Shown: positions 1 through 10,130 of the stretch, piece after piece | Layout: each line of letters starts with the position of its first letter | Numbering within the stretch: position 1 is the stretch's first letter | Origin: Phycisphaerae bacterium | GTDB taxonomy: Bacteria > Planctomycetota > Phycisphaerae > Tepidisphaerales > Tepidisphaeraceae | DNA length: 64,000 bases | Direction: 5' to 3' | Assembly (NCBI GenBank): GCA_026004655.1 | Contig: BPJO01000005.1 | Span: 62,001-126,000, forward strand | Position numbers and translations under genes: made by a program | The notes under the pieces: model-generated | The model's input: only the letters and a program-made list of their open reading frames with translations | Told to the model about the DNA's origin: nothing | The model's database searches: none

Positions 1-1
1 C

Positions 2-547
2 GAACGGTTAGCCGATTTCGTTAAACCGATGGTTCGCACGTCGTGGTCGGCTTCGGACAGTACGCGTCCACCGGGGTCTGTGAGCGTGCCCGATCGTTCA
101 TGGTTGATGCTCCTGATAGGCGTGATCTGGGCGGGGGGAATCTTGGGGTTGGAACGGTGGGGAAATAAAGTTCTTCGACGAGTAGGGATCGGTTTGACCG
201 TTGCGTGGTGGGTATTGGCTACGATCGGGGGGATATTCATGCTTTATGTCTGGGTTTTGACCGATCACACAGCCGGTTACGCGAACCAGAATCTTTTGCA
301 TTTTTCACCGCTGTCTCTGGTGATTCTGCTGTCGTGGGGGATGAGTCGTTTCGGATGGTCAGGGCGAACTTCGTCTTTTTTGGTCGGAATGGTGGGAGTA
401 ACGGTTTTTCTGTCGGTGTTGGGATTGGGATTGAAAGTAGGGGGTATTCTTTCGCAAGCGAATCTACATTTTATTTTGTTGGCCTTGCCGATGAACGGGG
501 TATCGGGATTGACGGTCTTGCGTTCGATCGGTCTACTGAAAGCATGA
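2..547 (+). CDS. hypothetical membrane protein, 5' truncated by window edge
   Basis: Frame is open to the left edge (ERLADFVKP-MVRTSW...); several hydrophobic segments; stop overlaps next ATG (ATGA). Confidence 0.55.
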   Translation, partial: ERLADFVKPMVRTSWSASDSTRPPGSVSVPDRSWLMLLIGVIWAGGILGLERWGNKVLRRVGIGLTVAWWVLATIGGIFMLYVWVLTDHTAGYANQNLLHFSPLSLVILLSWGMSRFGWSGRTSSFLVGMVGVTVFLSVLGLGLKVGGILSQANLHFILLALPMNGVSGLTVLRSIGLLKA

Positions 548-1617
548 ACAAGTGGTGGTTGATTGGGTGTTGGGTTTTGGGATGTCTGGTCGCAGGGTGT
601 GGTGGAAAGGCTGCGTCAAAGGAAAAACCGGTATTCATTCCACCGCCGAAACCTCCTATTCCTCCGCCGGCACGGGTGGATCAAGCCATCGATGTGACGT
701 TGCGTAGCCAGGCCATCGGAGAACTGAATCGGGCCTACCATCACCCGGATGATGTTATCCGGGCCAATGCGATCGAAGCGACCCAGCGGGCTATCGGGGT
801 GGCTGGCGCACCTGCCGTTCTTAACGCGCTGCAGGACCCTTCGCCTCTGGTTCGTTTTGCCGCTTCGATGGCTGTGGGCGAACTCCAGCTACGAGAGGCT
901 CAACCCCGATTGCTGACCAATCTCCGAACCCTTGATCAGCTCGAGACCGAGGCTTCCAACAGTTCAGACAGTTTCGAACGTGCCGAAGCCCGGCGTGTGT
1001 TATCCGTTTCCGAGCAGATCGGCATCCGATACGCGCTTCATAAGCTCGGAGTCACGCGGTATTCCCATGACCTGGAAAAGTTTGCTATCGATCGCAGCCC
1101 GCGGGTCCGCGCCAATACCGTCATGGTCCTTGGTTTGCTGGGTGAAAAAAGTGCCCTCAAAATCCTCGCAACCACGACCAATGATCCTGATCCGTCCGTA
1201 CAGCTGCAGTCGGTCGAAGCTAGGTACAAACTCGGTGACCAGACCGCCTTGGAAGACTTGGCGGTGGCTTCGGTGAGCAAGTTCCCTGACGATCAAATTA
1301 TCGCATTGCTGGCACTGGGATCCAGTAAAGATGAACGGAATGCCCGTCTGATTTCGGGAAAACTGACCAGCGATTATATGGAAGTGAGTCTGGCAGCAGC
1401 CCGGGCGCTAGGCATGCTCGGAAATGACTTAGGCATGGGTGTGGCCTTGAAGGCCGTTGAGTCCAAAGAACCTCGTCAACGGGCTTTGGCCGCTTTGGCA
1501 CTTGGGGCCATCGGTCGGACCGATGCCCAAGATGAGTTGGCTCGACTGTTAAGGGATTCAGATGCCTCGGTCCGACTATCAGCCGCCCAGGCGATTCTGC
1601 AACTAAAGGCCGGATAA
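544..1617 (+). CDS. HEAT-repeat putative lipoprotein
   Basis: Lipobox-like signal MNKWWLIGCWVLGCLVAGCGG; repeats such as DPSPLVRFAASMAVGEL, DPDPSVQLQSVEARYKLGD, DSDASVRLSAAQAILQL. Confidence 0.8.
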   Translation: MNKWWLIGCWVLGCLVAGCGGKAASKEKPVFIPPPKPPIPPPARVDQAIDVTLRSQAIGELNRAYHHPDDVIRANAIEATQRAIGVAGAPAVLNALQDPSPLVRFAASMAVGELQLREAQPRLLTNLRTLDQLETEASNSSDSFERAEARRVLSVSEQIGIRYALHKLGVTRYSHDLEKFAIDRSPRVRANTVMVLGLLGEKSALKILATTTNDPDPSVQLQSVEARYKLGDQTALEDLAVASVSKFPDDQIIALLALGSSKDERNARLISGKLTSDYMEVSLAAARALGMLGNDLGMGVALKAVESKEPRQRALAALALGAIGRTDAQDELARLLRDSDASVRLSAAQAILQLKAG

Positions 1618-1815
1618 ACGGTCACCCTCTCCGGAGGTTTCTACGGTCGGTTCGTCGGAACCTGACGCGACGGATCTGCTCGATTGGGGTGCTCCGAAAG
1701 AGCAAGAAATGATTAAAACGATTAAAGGACACACGCCTGTGGATCCGAACGTACGGAAGTTTTACTTCCGTTTCGGTGGGTCGTACAGCTCCATGGTAAG
1801 GCACTGGTTTTGAGG

Positions 1816-2160
1816 TTAAGTACCCGGGATCATGCCCGGCGGAAGCCCTAAACCGGCGGTCAGCTTCATCATTTCTTCCTGCACGCCGGAGGCGGCTTTG
1901 CTTTGGGCCGCAGAAATGGCAGCGACGATCAGATCTTCTAGAAGCTCCGTATCAGTTGGATCGATTTTTTGTTTATCGATTCGAACTTTCACGACTTCCA
2001 GTCTTCCATTGACCACAGCTGTAACAGCCCCGGCAGCGGCGTCGGCGGTAAACTGCTTCCGTGCCAGTTCTTCCTGCACTACACGCATTTTTTCTTGCAT
2101 TTCCTTGGCCCGAGCCATCAGTCCTGGCAAGTTTCCGAGATTCTTAAGTACATCAAACAT
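1816..2160 (-). CDS. ybaB: YbaB/EbfC family nucleoid-associated protein
   Basis: MFDVLKNLGNLPGLMARAKEMQEKMRVVQEELARK...VNGRLEVVKVRID...LLEDLIVAAISAA, typical YbaB. Confidence 0.9.
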   Translation of the reverse strand: MFDVLKNLGNLPGLMARAKEMQEKMRVVQEELARKQFTADAAAGAVTAVVNGRLEVVKVRIDKQKIDPTDTELLEDLIVAAISAAQSKAASGVQEEMMKLTAGLGLPPGMIPGT

Positions 2161-2310
2161 GTCTCCAGTATTGGCCAGTTGACCTCCGCAAGCAAGAGAG
2201 GTCATGTGTCAAAATTCGATGCGTCCAATCGGTCACAGACGGAATATTGATTCATTTCTGATCGGCTATACAACTGTGCTATCAACCAACCGCCTCAAGG
2301 ACGCGTTTTC

Positions 2311-3987
2311 ATGAATAAATCGGATTCTTCTGCTACATCTCAGCCACCACCCTTGATCCATCTTTCTCATCCTGATGCCCATGCCCCGGGTTATGAATAC
2401 CCCGAAGCCGCAGCGATGCCCCTTCCACGCACGATTCGCGTCCTGGGATTGCTGATCGCCTTTGCACTAGCATGGACTCAGTTCGCACTTGAACACACCT
2501 TTCATGAAGTACCGCCAGCCCCGATCAACTGGCCTTGGATGATCCCGTTTGTCATCCTGCTAGGGGGGATCGCCATCATGCCATTTGCCGCCAAACACTG
2601 GTGGGAACACCATTACGCCAAAGTGGCTGTCATACTGGGTTTGATCGTCACGGCGTATTATGTTTTCTTTCTCGGTCCGATCGGATACGGAAACATCGGT
2701 AAAGCCGCAGCGGAGTACATCAGCTTTATTTTTTTGCTCGGATCGTTATTCATCGTTTCCGGGGGAATTATGATCCGTATCCGCGGCGATGCCACCCCGA
2801 TAGCCAACACCGTGATTCTGCTTATCGGATCCATTCTGGCCAATATTTTCGGGACAACCGGGGCTTCGATGCTGCTGATCCGACCTTACTTGAGATTGAA
2901 CAAAAAGCATCTCCGGATGTACCACGTCGTTTTTTTCATTTTCATCGTCTCCAACGTCGGTGGTTCACTTACCCCGATCGGGGATCCGCCTTTGTTTCTA
3001 GGATATCTCCAGGGCGTCCCCTTTTTCTGGGTGTTCGAACACTGCTGGCCGATCTGGTTAATGATCAATTCGGTTTTGCTGATCGTGTTTTATGTCATCG
3101 ATACCTATCACGCCCGACGGGACGACCGTGTTGCGGATCGAACAGTGGACGAATACGGTCCTACGGTCAGTCTGTACGGAACGGTTAATCTGATTTTTAT
3201 CGGTCTGATCCTGTTCGGCGTGCTGGGACATTCGTTTCTGAATCATTTCACCGAAGAACAGTTCGGTATTCATGGTCCGTGGCGTGAGCTGTTGATGGCG
3301 TTGGCTGCATTCGGTTCTTTGGCGTGCACACCTAAACGTATTCACGGGGAAAACGTTTTCAATTATGCCCCGATTAAGGAAGTCGCGTTTTTGTTCATCG
3401 GTATTTTCCTGACCATGGTTCCGGCTTTGAATTACTTATACAACCGCGCTCAAACCGGGGACCTGCCTTTACGTACGCCGGGGCAGTTTTATTTTTTGTC
3501 TGGAACCCTGTCGAGCGTGCTGGATAACGCTCCGACCTACCTGACATTTTTCCAAACCCGGCTCGGTTCCCTTGACCCTCTGGTCATCGAACGAGAAATC
3601 GAGATCGTCAAGGATTCGTCGCACTCGGTCGAATCTCATCTGAATGGTTTGGATTCTGATCGTGTTCAACAAGTCCGGGACGCGATCGACACCATGAAAA
3701 AGGTTTATCCCCAGCGTTTTAGGGATGGACAGATCAGCGAACACGAAATCCGTGTCGCCAACCTGTTCGGTGACCCTCGACTGAAAACCTACTTGATCGC
3801 GATTTCGATGGGTTCGGTGCTTTTCGGTGCCATGACGTACATCGGAAATGGTCCCAACTTCATGGTCAAAAGCATCTCCGAGCATCAGGGTGCGCCAACA
3901 CCGAGCTTTTTTGCATACATTTTCTTCTACGCGATTCCGATCCTGCTTCCGGTACTGGTGTTGGTCTGGGCGGTCTTTTTGAGATAA
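2311..3987 (+). CDS. sodium:proton antiporter / citrate-transporter-like (ArsB/NhaD superfamily) membrane protein
   Basis: Multi-TM; NIFGTTGASMLLIRPYLR, VSNVGGSLTPIGDPPLFLGYLQG motifs of ion-transporter superfamily. Confidence 0.8.
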   Translation: MNKSDSSATSQPPPLIHLSHPDAHAPGYEYPEAAAMPLPRTIRVLGLLIAFALAWTQFALEHTFHEVPPAPINWPWMIPFVILLGGIAIMPFAAKHWWEHHYAKVAVILGLIVTAYYVFFLGPIGYGNIGKAAAEYISFIFLLGSLFIVSGGIMIRIRGDATPIANTVILLIGSILANIFGTTGASMLLIRPYLRLNKKHLRMYHVVFFIFIVSNVGGSLTPIGDPPLFLGYLQGVPFFWVFEHCWPIWLMINSVLLIVFYVIDTYHARRDDRVADRTVDEYGPTVSLYGTVNLIFIGLILFGVLGHSFLNHFTEEQFGIHGPWRELLMALAAFGSLACTPKRIHGENVFNYAPIKEVAFLFIGIFLTMVPALNYLYNRAQTGDLPLRTPGQFYFLSGTLSSVLDNAPTYLTFFQTRLGSLDPLVIEREIEIVKDSSHSVESHLNGLDSDRVQQVRDAIDTMKKVYPQRFRDGQISEHEIRVANLFGDPRLKTYLIAISMGSVLFGAMTYIGNGPNFMVKSISEHQGAPTPSFFAYIFFYAIPILLPVLVLVWAVFLR

Positions 3988-3999
3988 CCGCAATAACCT

Positions 4000-5385
4000 T
4001 TAAGCGCATCGTTGAATCTCGGGTTGATAATCCGCAGGTACCCCGGCAATCAATCGTTTAACGATCAGAATAAAGATCCCGGTGCACAATAAGTTCAATG
4101 CTAAGGACAGGACCGCCACCGTCAAAATCGGTCCGCCGATCCCATAGCTGAGGCTGACCACCAGCACGCCCGCGCCGACCTCACCCCGGGGCCACATCCC
4201 GATCGCCACGGCCAGACGCTCTTTCCAGTGCGCTTCCCGGCGATAACAAAATGCAGGGAACATCTTCCCAATATTGCTCAGGACGGTAATCAAAACAACG
4301 TGGATCGCGATGACGTCCCAGCCAGGAAAGGACCGCTTTTCGGCAACCAAAACCGGGTCTGCCCCCTCGTAAGGGAGATAGACAGGTTTATCCGGATTTC
4401 CCGCCCCGGGTGTCGCGATCGCAGGACCGGCATGAGCGGTTGTCGGGGGCTCACTTGCCGTTTCTCTCGCGATTTCTTCAGCGGTCGGTTCGCCCGAAGG
4501 CATTTTCTGGATAATCTGGCTCGGAGAGGATGGTTGTGCGGCGCCGGTATTGATCGGGGGCATGTTCAGACCGACCAACACCATAAAAATTGCGCTGATA
4601 ATCACACTGACCACGGCATCGGATTTTCCGTGCGCCATATCTTCCTGGTGTTCATGGGGTTGTCCGTGTGTACTGCGGATCATGCACCCGAGAACAAATG
4701 CCGGTAGCAACACTTCGATGTGTACTGGCACGTTCGGGTCGTACCACTTACTCAAACGATAGATAACTTCTGAAACTCCAGTGATGATCAACGCATAACT
4801 GAGCGTGGCCACCCAACCGGTAGGAAGACGAAGGGTGTTCAGATACCGCCACGCCGCCCATAGCAGCAGCACAATGACCAGTAGGATCACCATCAACTGC
4901 CATTTGAAACCCACCATCATGATTTTTAGTGGGATCATCAGCATGATCGTGTCCAGGTCATCAAAAATCGCCAGAATACGAGCCTTTTTAAAGACCCAGG
5001 TCATCGCCAGCCCGGCTGCGGCCAGCATACTGAACAATACCCCCGCGCTGGTCGGAGCACTGAAACGGGCCGCAAGAAGGGTTTCCTTCCATAGATCCGG
5101 ATAACCCCACAGCCCCGACGGGGCCATGACAAACACGAAATACAGCGTGCAAAAAAACCACGGAAACGTCGCAGCAGTGAACGCAACCCCGTAATCGACC
5201 AGGTACTGTCGTGGATTCGATTTGTCGATGTCAAACTCATAACCCACGTGGATCATGATATACGACAATGCCAGCATCGTGGCGAACACGATCAGATCAC
5301 GAAAAGGTTCTAACGATGAAGCGAAAATCTGCGATATCACCAACCCTGCAACGAGCAATAGAGAATAAATAAGAACTTTTTTCAT
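4000..5385 (-). CDS. cation:proton antiporter family membrane protein
   Basis: Multi-TM protein, APTSAGVLFSMLAAAGL, FDDLDTIMLMIPLKIM, GMWPRGEVGAGVLVVSLSYG motifs. Confidence 0.7.
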   Translation of the reverse strand: MKKVLIYSLLLVAGLVISQIFASSLEPFRDLIVFATMLALSYIMIHVGYEFDIDKSNPRQYLVDYGVAFTAATFPWFFCTLYFVFVMAPSGLWGYPDLWKETLLAARFSAPTSAGVLFSMLAAAGLAMTWVFKKARILAIFDDLDTIMLMIPLKIMMVGFKWQLMVILLVIVLLLWAAWRYLNTLRLPTGWVATLSYALIITGVSEVIYRLSKWYDPNVPVHIEVLLPAFVLGCMIRSTHGQPHEHQEDMAHGKSDAVVSVIISAIFMVLVGLNMPPINTGAAQPSSPSQIIQKMPSGEPTAEEIARETASEPPTTAHAGPAIATPGAGNPDKPVYLPYEGADPVLVAEKRSFPGWDVIAIHVVLITVLSNIGKMFPAFCYRREAHWKERLAVAIGMWPRGEVGAGVLVVSLSYGIGGPILTVAVLSLALNLLCTGIFILIVKRLIAGVPADYQPEIQRCA

Positions 5386-6042
5386 CGTGCACTTCCCTAA
5401 AACCAAAGAATATGTTCGACGCAGTCATCTTTCATGAGTCGATCAGTTATAATTTTTCAGGTTAGTTTGATTGGGCTTATACGAATCATGAAGAGGCAAT
5501 CATAGTTATTTTCCGATTACCAAAAAGCTCCGCGTGTAACAAAATGTCATCTTCCACGGATTAAGATTGTTTCATGACTGTTTACAGTTACGCAAAACAG
5601 ACTCCCGATACGGAGTAACCCAACAGGCCGGTCTTTAAAAGGCTGTGAACATAATCTTGATCTTGCGCGCGGATCGGATTCAAATGTCCCGGCGTTGAAG
5701 TCCGTGGTTCTGACGAGCTGATGAAGGTCGAATCAGAGAAGTTGATTATCCGGAACCGGTCCTTTATTTCAGACCATGAAAAGCCCCATAGTCGATGTTG
5801 ATCATGACTTTAAGGCAAAATTGATGTCACGTCGTCTATGCTTGCGTCAACAACCCAGCTGACCGGACGAGTTTTGAGTTACACCGCTCGATTGTGGTTA
5901 TCGACGGTCAAACTGGCAAAGGCAAAGTTGTTTCCGGCTCCCTTGTGTTTGCGATACTGGTAGAGGAAAGGGTGTTGCAAAAAAACGGGTTTTGACCCAT
6001 GTTGATTTATCCGAACCGGAGATTTGATAAGATCGGGATAAG

Positions 6043-7962
6043 ATGTCCTACACCGTTCTCGCCAGGCGTTATCGAAGCAACACGTTCGATGAACTCGTCG
6101 GACAAGCTCACATCGCGCAAACACTGACCAACGCGATCAAATCCAACCGGATCGCGCATGCGTTTTTGTTTACCGGAACACGGGGTACAGGAAAGACGTC
6201 TTCAGCCCGGATCTTGGCCAAATGTTTGAATTGTGAAAGTTCGGACCGTCCTACGACCACGCCTTGCGGAAAGTGCAATTCTTGCCAATCGATCGCCCGT
6301 GGGGATGATATTGATGTAATCGAAATCGACGCAGCGTCGAATACCGGCGTGGACAATGTCCGGGAAATCATCGAGAACGCCCAATTCCGACCCGCACGTG
6401 CACGGTTTAAGGTTTATATCATCGATGAAGTGCACATGCTTTCCAAAAGCGCTTTTAATGCGTTGCTGAAAACCCTCGAAGAACCGCCGGAACATGTCAA
6501 GTTCATTCTAGCGACCACCGAAGTCGAAAAGGTGCTTCCGACGATCCTGTCCCGGTGTCAGCGGTATGATTTTCGAAACATTCCCACACGTGAAATCGCA
6601 GCTCATCTCAAGAATGTTTGCCAGAAGGAAAATATCCAGGCCGACGATGACGCGATCCTGCTGGTAGCCAAATCCGGAGCAGGGTCCATGCGGGATGCGC
6701 TATCGCTGCTGGATCGGCTGTTGAGTGCTTCGGGGGATCGTCTCACGACCGAAACGATCGAACAATTGCTTGGTTTGCCGAAAGGTCAGCAGATCTTTGA
6801 TCTGGTCGAACGGATCGGTCAAGGCAAGGTCCAGGACGTATTGACGAGCGTTGATCAGATCCTCACGCGAGGGCTTTCGGCAGAAACGTTGTGCAGTTCT
6901 TTGATTGACCATTTCCGCAATCTGTTGGTTCTTAAAGCGTGCGGGAAACAGACCACGCTGGTCGAAATCCCCGGTTTATCGGTCGATCAGGTGTTTCAGC
7001 AGGCACAACGATTCGAACCTCTGATTCTGAGTCAGAATATTGTCATTCTGGAGGAGTTACGCCGGCAATTGCGGTCGGCTTTTGCAGGAAGGGCTTTGCT
7101 CGATGCAACGATGGTCCGTCTGGCGTTGGCGGGCGAAATGACACGGGTGGATGACCTTTTGGCTGCGTTAGGGCAGATGCCTTCTGAGGGCATAAAAAAA
7201 AAGTATAAGCCTGCCGTCATAAGCTCTGATGCCGGTTTGGTATCGGAAGCATCGCCAACTGCGCCGAGTAGCGTCATGGAACCGGTTAAAGTGGTCGGGG
7301 CTGAATCTTCTCACACAGAAATTCCGGAGGAAAAGGATGACCTGCCTGCGGTCGGTCGGGTGTGGACCGGTGGGGGGGTGACCAGTGTTTTTCAGGCATT
7401 TCGTCAGAACGCTTCTGCCCGACCGGTTGAGGCGCCGATACTCAAATCGGACCCCCCACTTCATAGCGATAATCTTGAACCGGTAGATCCGAATAATTTC
7501 ACGCAGTTGATGCAACGATTACATGCTGCGGTTTCTGAGCAGGTGCCGACACTGGTCGGGTTTCTGGAAGGGGGGCAGATCAAAGATTTTCAATCAGACA
7601 CGATCACGCTCGAATACCCCCCTGATTACCAGGCGTCTGCCCGAATGCTGGACCGTAACGGTAAGCGCGAATCGGTTCAAAAGGTGCTCAGTCAACTGCT
7701 CGGCAGGTCGGTCGGTTTGAAGATCCTGGTTTCCGAGACGGATCAGAAACCGTCTGAAAACAAATCGTCTGCTCCGGCGCCTGAGGACTCAAAGGTAGCT
7801 AGTTTTCGTCGCGAGGAGGTTTTGCGGGAACCGACGACCGAATCGTCCGGTGGATCCCAAGGGTTGACACTGACTCCGGAATTGACGAATGAATTGATGG
7901 AAAACCCTCTGATCCGATCCCTGTCTGAAACGTTCGGTGCCCGGATTGTAAAGGTGGAGTGA
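6043..7962 (+). CDS. dnaX: DNA polymerase III subunit gamma/tau
   Basis: MSYTVLARRYRSNTFDELVGQAHIAQTL...GTRGTGKTSSARILAKCLNC, Zn module, EVHMLSKSAFNALLKTLEEPPEHVKFILATTE. Confidence 0.98.
   Translation: MSYTVLARRYRSNTFDELVGQAHIAQTLTNAIKSNRIAHAFLFTGTRGTGKTSSARILAKCLNCESSDRPTTTPCGKCNSCQSIARGDDIDVIEIDAASNTGVDNVREIIENAQFRPARARFKVYIIDEVHMLSKSAFNALLKTLEEPPEHVKFILATTEVEKVLPTILSRCQRYDFRNIPTREIAAHLKNVCQKENIQADDDAILLVAKSGAGSMRDALSLLDRLLSASGDRLTTETIEQLLGLPKGQQIFDLVERIGQGKVQDVLTSVDQILTRGLSAETLCSSLIDHFRNLLVLKACGKQTTLVEIPGLSVDQVFQQAQRFEPLILSQNIVILEELRRQLRSAFAGRALLDATMVRLALAGEMTRVDDLLAALGQMPSEGIKKKYKPAVISSDAGLVSEASPTAPSSVMEPVKVVGAESSHTEIPEEKDDLPAVGRVWTGGGVTSVFQAFRQNASARPVEAPILKSDPPLHSDNLEPVDPNNFTQLMQRLHAAVSEQVPTLVGFLEGGQIKDFQSDTITLEYPPDYQASARMLDRNGKRESVQKVLSQLLGRSVGLKILVSETDQKPSENKSSAPAPEDSKVASFRREEVLREPTTESSGGSQGLTLTPELTNELMENPLIRSLSETFGARIVKVE
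7194..7208 (+). promoter_or_regulatory. candidate programmed frameshift / transcriptional slippage site in dnaX (A9G then GTA TAA in -1 frame)
   Basis: AAAAAAAAAG at 7194-7203 with 0-frame codons AAA AAA AAG; -1 frame reads GTA then TAA at 7206-7208. Confidence 0.7.
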
Positions 7963-7963
7963 C

Positions 7964-8974
7964 GTGTCAGATTTGGACCGATTTACAACCCGATTTGATA
8001 CGGCTTTGGGTCATCGAAAGGGGCTTTTGAAGGGTACGATCACGGATGCCTGTCGTGTTTTTTCCGGACAGGCCGACGGATGGGACGGTATTTTCGTGGA
8101 CCGTTATGGTCCGGGTGCGGTCCTGATCGAATACAAAGGTCGCAAGCAGGACAACCTAAACATCCGGGATTGCGCCGACCTCGTGCTGGAACGGTTAAAA
8201 CCGTATGGCGTTCAAGCGGTGTATTACAAACCGTTTGTTCGTGACCGTTCGAGACTATCGGGTCAATTGCCTCCTGAAACCACCGATGCGACTCCTTTGT
8301 CGGGTCGTCCACTTCCGGAAGGGATTCTGATTCGAGAGCATGTCTGGAAATTGGAGATCCGGTTGTATGACGGACTGTCAACCGGGTTATTTCTGGACCA
8401 GAGAAACAATCGACAATGGGTTTACGAACGGGTGCGTCGACGGGACAAGGTCCAGATCCTGAACACTTTTGCCTACACCTGTGGTTTTTCGGTCGCAGCA
8501 GCAGTAGGGGGGGCGCATACAACCAGTGTGGATGTATCGGCCCGGTATTTGGAATGGGCTAAGCGTAATTTCGAACATAACGGTTTGGATCCACTGATGC
8601 ATCGTTTTGTTCGAATGGACACCTTGGAGTTTCTTGCTTATGCACAGAAGAAGAACCTGAAGTATGACCTGGTGATTTTGGATCCGCCCAGTTTCGCGTC
8701 GGGGAACAAAAGGAAAAAAGTCAGACCGTGGAGTGCTGTATCAGATTACCCGAAACTGATCGAACAGACGATGAAAGTGTTGAAGCCCGGCGGTGCGGTG
8801 TTGGCTTCGACGAATACGCAGGCACTTTGTCGCGAAAATAAACTGCAACGGATGATTCAGAACGTATCCGGCCGACGGGTTCGATGGGTCGAGTTACCAC
8901 CGGTACCGGAGGATTTTTCTCGAGAGCAGGACCGTTTCCGGGCAGTAGCGTTTGAGTTATCGCAGGCGGTGTGA
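7964..8974 (+). CDS. class I SAM-dependent rRNA methyltransferase (RlmI-like), GTG start
   Basis: DGIFVDRYGPGAVLIEYKGRK, GLFLDQRNNRQWV, LNTFAYTCGFSVAAAVGGA, YDLVILDPPSFASG. Confidence 0.9.
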   Translation: MSDLDRFTTRFDTALGHRKGLLKGTITDACRVFSGQADGWDGIFVDRYGPGAVLIEYKGRKQDNLNIRDCADLVLERLKPYGVQAVYYKPFVRDRSRLSGQLPPETTDATPLSGRPLPEGILIREHVWKLEIRLYDGLSTGLFLDQRNNRQWVYERVRRRDKVQILNTFAYTCGFSVAAAVGGAHTTSVDVSARYLEWAKRNFEHNGLDPLMHRFVRMDTLEFLAYAQKKNLKYDLVILDPPSFASGNKRKKVRPWSAVSDYPKLIEQTMKVLKPGGAVLASTNTQALCRENKLQRMIQNVSGRRVRWVELPPVPEDFSREQDRFRAVAFELSQAV

Positions 8975-8984
8975 CAATCCGGTG

Positions 8985-10013
8985 TCAACCGACTTTAGTC
9001 ATCCGGGATGTTTTGGAAGCATAGACCCCCTGTTCGCGGAACTTTTCATACCGTCGTTCCAGAAGGTTATCGATTTTGCATCGTTTCAGATCCTTTAGCG
9101 TCTTGGAAAGGTATTGTTCGAGATGATGGGCTGCTGTGTGGGGGTCGCGGTGGGCACCACCGAGGGGTTCGGGGACGATCTGATCGATAATCCCCTTTTG
9201 TTTCAGGTCTTTGCTGGTGAGTTTCAGGGCTGCAGCTGCGTCGGCAGCGTTATCCGATCCTTTCCATAGGATACCCGAACAACCTTCCGGACTGATGACC
9301 GAATACCAGGCGTATTCCATCATCGCGACTCGATCGGCCACGGCGATCCCGATGGCCCCTCCGGACCCACCTTCTCCGGTAATGACCGAGACGATCGGCG
9401 TCCGAAGTCGAGACATTTCCATCATGTTCACTGCGATGGCCTCTGCGACACCCCGTTCTTCTGATCCGAGCCCCGGATAGGCCCCGGCGGTATCAACTAG
9501 GGTGACGACGGGTAACCCGAACTTTTCGGCCAATTTCATACATCGTAAGGCTTTACGATACCCTTCCGGATGCGCACACCCGAAATTGCAGGCGATTTTT
9601 TCTTTGGTATCCCGACCCTTGTGATGTCCGATCAGCATGATCTTATGAACACCGAGCCTGGCTAGACCGCAGACGATCGCTTTATCGTCGGCAAAACGTC
9701 TGTCTCCGTGCAATTCCCGAAACTCCCGGCACATCAGTTCAACATAGTCTCTGAACTGGGGTCTTTGCGGATGACGTGCCACCTGGACCGTTTCCCAGGG
9801 GGAAAGGTTTTCATAAGTTTTTTTCAACAAGGCGGTGTAGTTGCTGCGAAGCTGGCGAAGCTCGGACGTATAGTCGATCTGCTTCTGAGCTTGCATGGCC
9901 TCGAGCTCAAGGATCTGTTGTTCCAATTTGGCAAGGGGTTGTTCGAAGGACAACGTGTGCTTCAGGACCGGTCTGGGGGCTGAAGACGATTTTTCAAGGG
10001 TTGTTGTACTCAT
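8985..10013 (-). CDS. accA: acetyl-CoA carboxylase carboxyltransferase subunit alpha
   Basis: LHGDRRFADDKAIVCGLARL, HPEGYRKALRCMKLAEKFGLPVVTLVDTAGAYPGLGSEERG, SGGAIGIAVADRVAMMEYAWYSVISPEGCS. Confidence 0.97.
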   Translation of the reverse strand: MSTTTLEKSSSAPRPVLKHTLSFEQPLAKLEQQILELEAMQAQKQIDYTSELRQLRSNYTALLKKTYENLSPWETVQVARHPQRPQFRDYVELMCREFRELHGDRRFADDKAIVCGLARLGVHKIMLIGHHKGRDTKEKIACNFGCAHPEGYRKALRCMKLAEKFGLPVVTLVDTAGAYPGLGSEERGVAEAIAVNMMEMSRLRTPIVSVITGEGGSGGAIGIAVADRVAMMEYAWYSVISPEGCSGILWKGSDNAADAAAALKLTSKDLKQKGIIDQIVPEPLGGAHRDPHTAAHHLEQYLSKTLKDLKRCKIDNLLERRYEKFREQGVYASKTSRMTKVG

Positions 10014-10130
10014 TCTGATCGTCCGATAGCGTACCGCGAAGTCAGGATCAGGCAAGCCGATCCCTTGGTGATTGACACCAAAGCCTTAATGCACGATCCT
10101 GCATCTTACCAGATGTGTTATCGGATTCCC

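Noticed and set aside
5386-6042. Possible SRP RNA or other ncRNA in the 650-nt gap before dnaX
   Set aside because: SRP RNA is often near dnaX, but I found no conserved SRP core (GGTCAGG..GGAAGCAGC) or RNase P/tmRNA motif; only weak short ORFs
8040-8522. Long ORFs antisense to conserved genes (for example 8040..8522 -, 3469..3993 -, 11155..11718 +, 45508..46236 -, 46334..46885 -)
   Set aside because: Each lies opposite a confidently identified gene and its translation has no recognisable domain; high-GC antisense frames readily stay open
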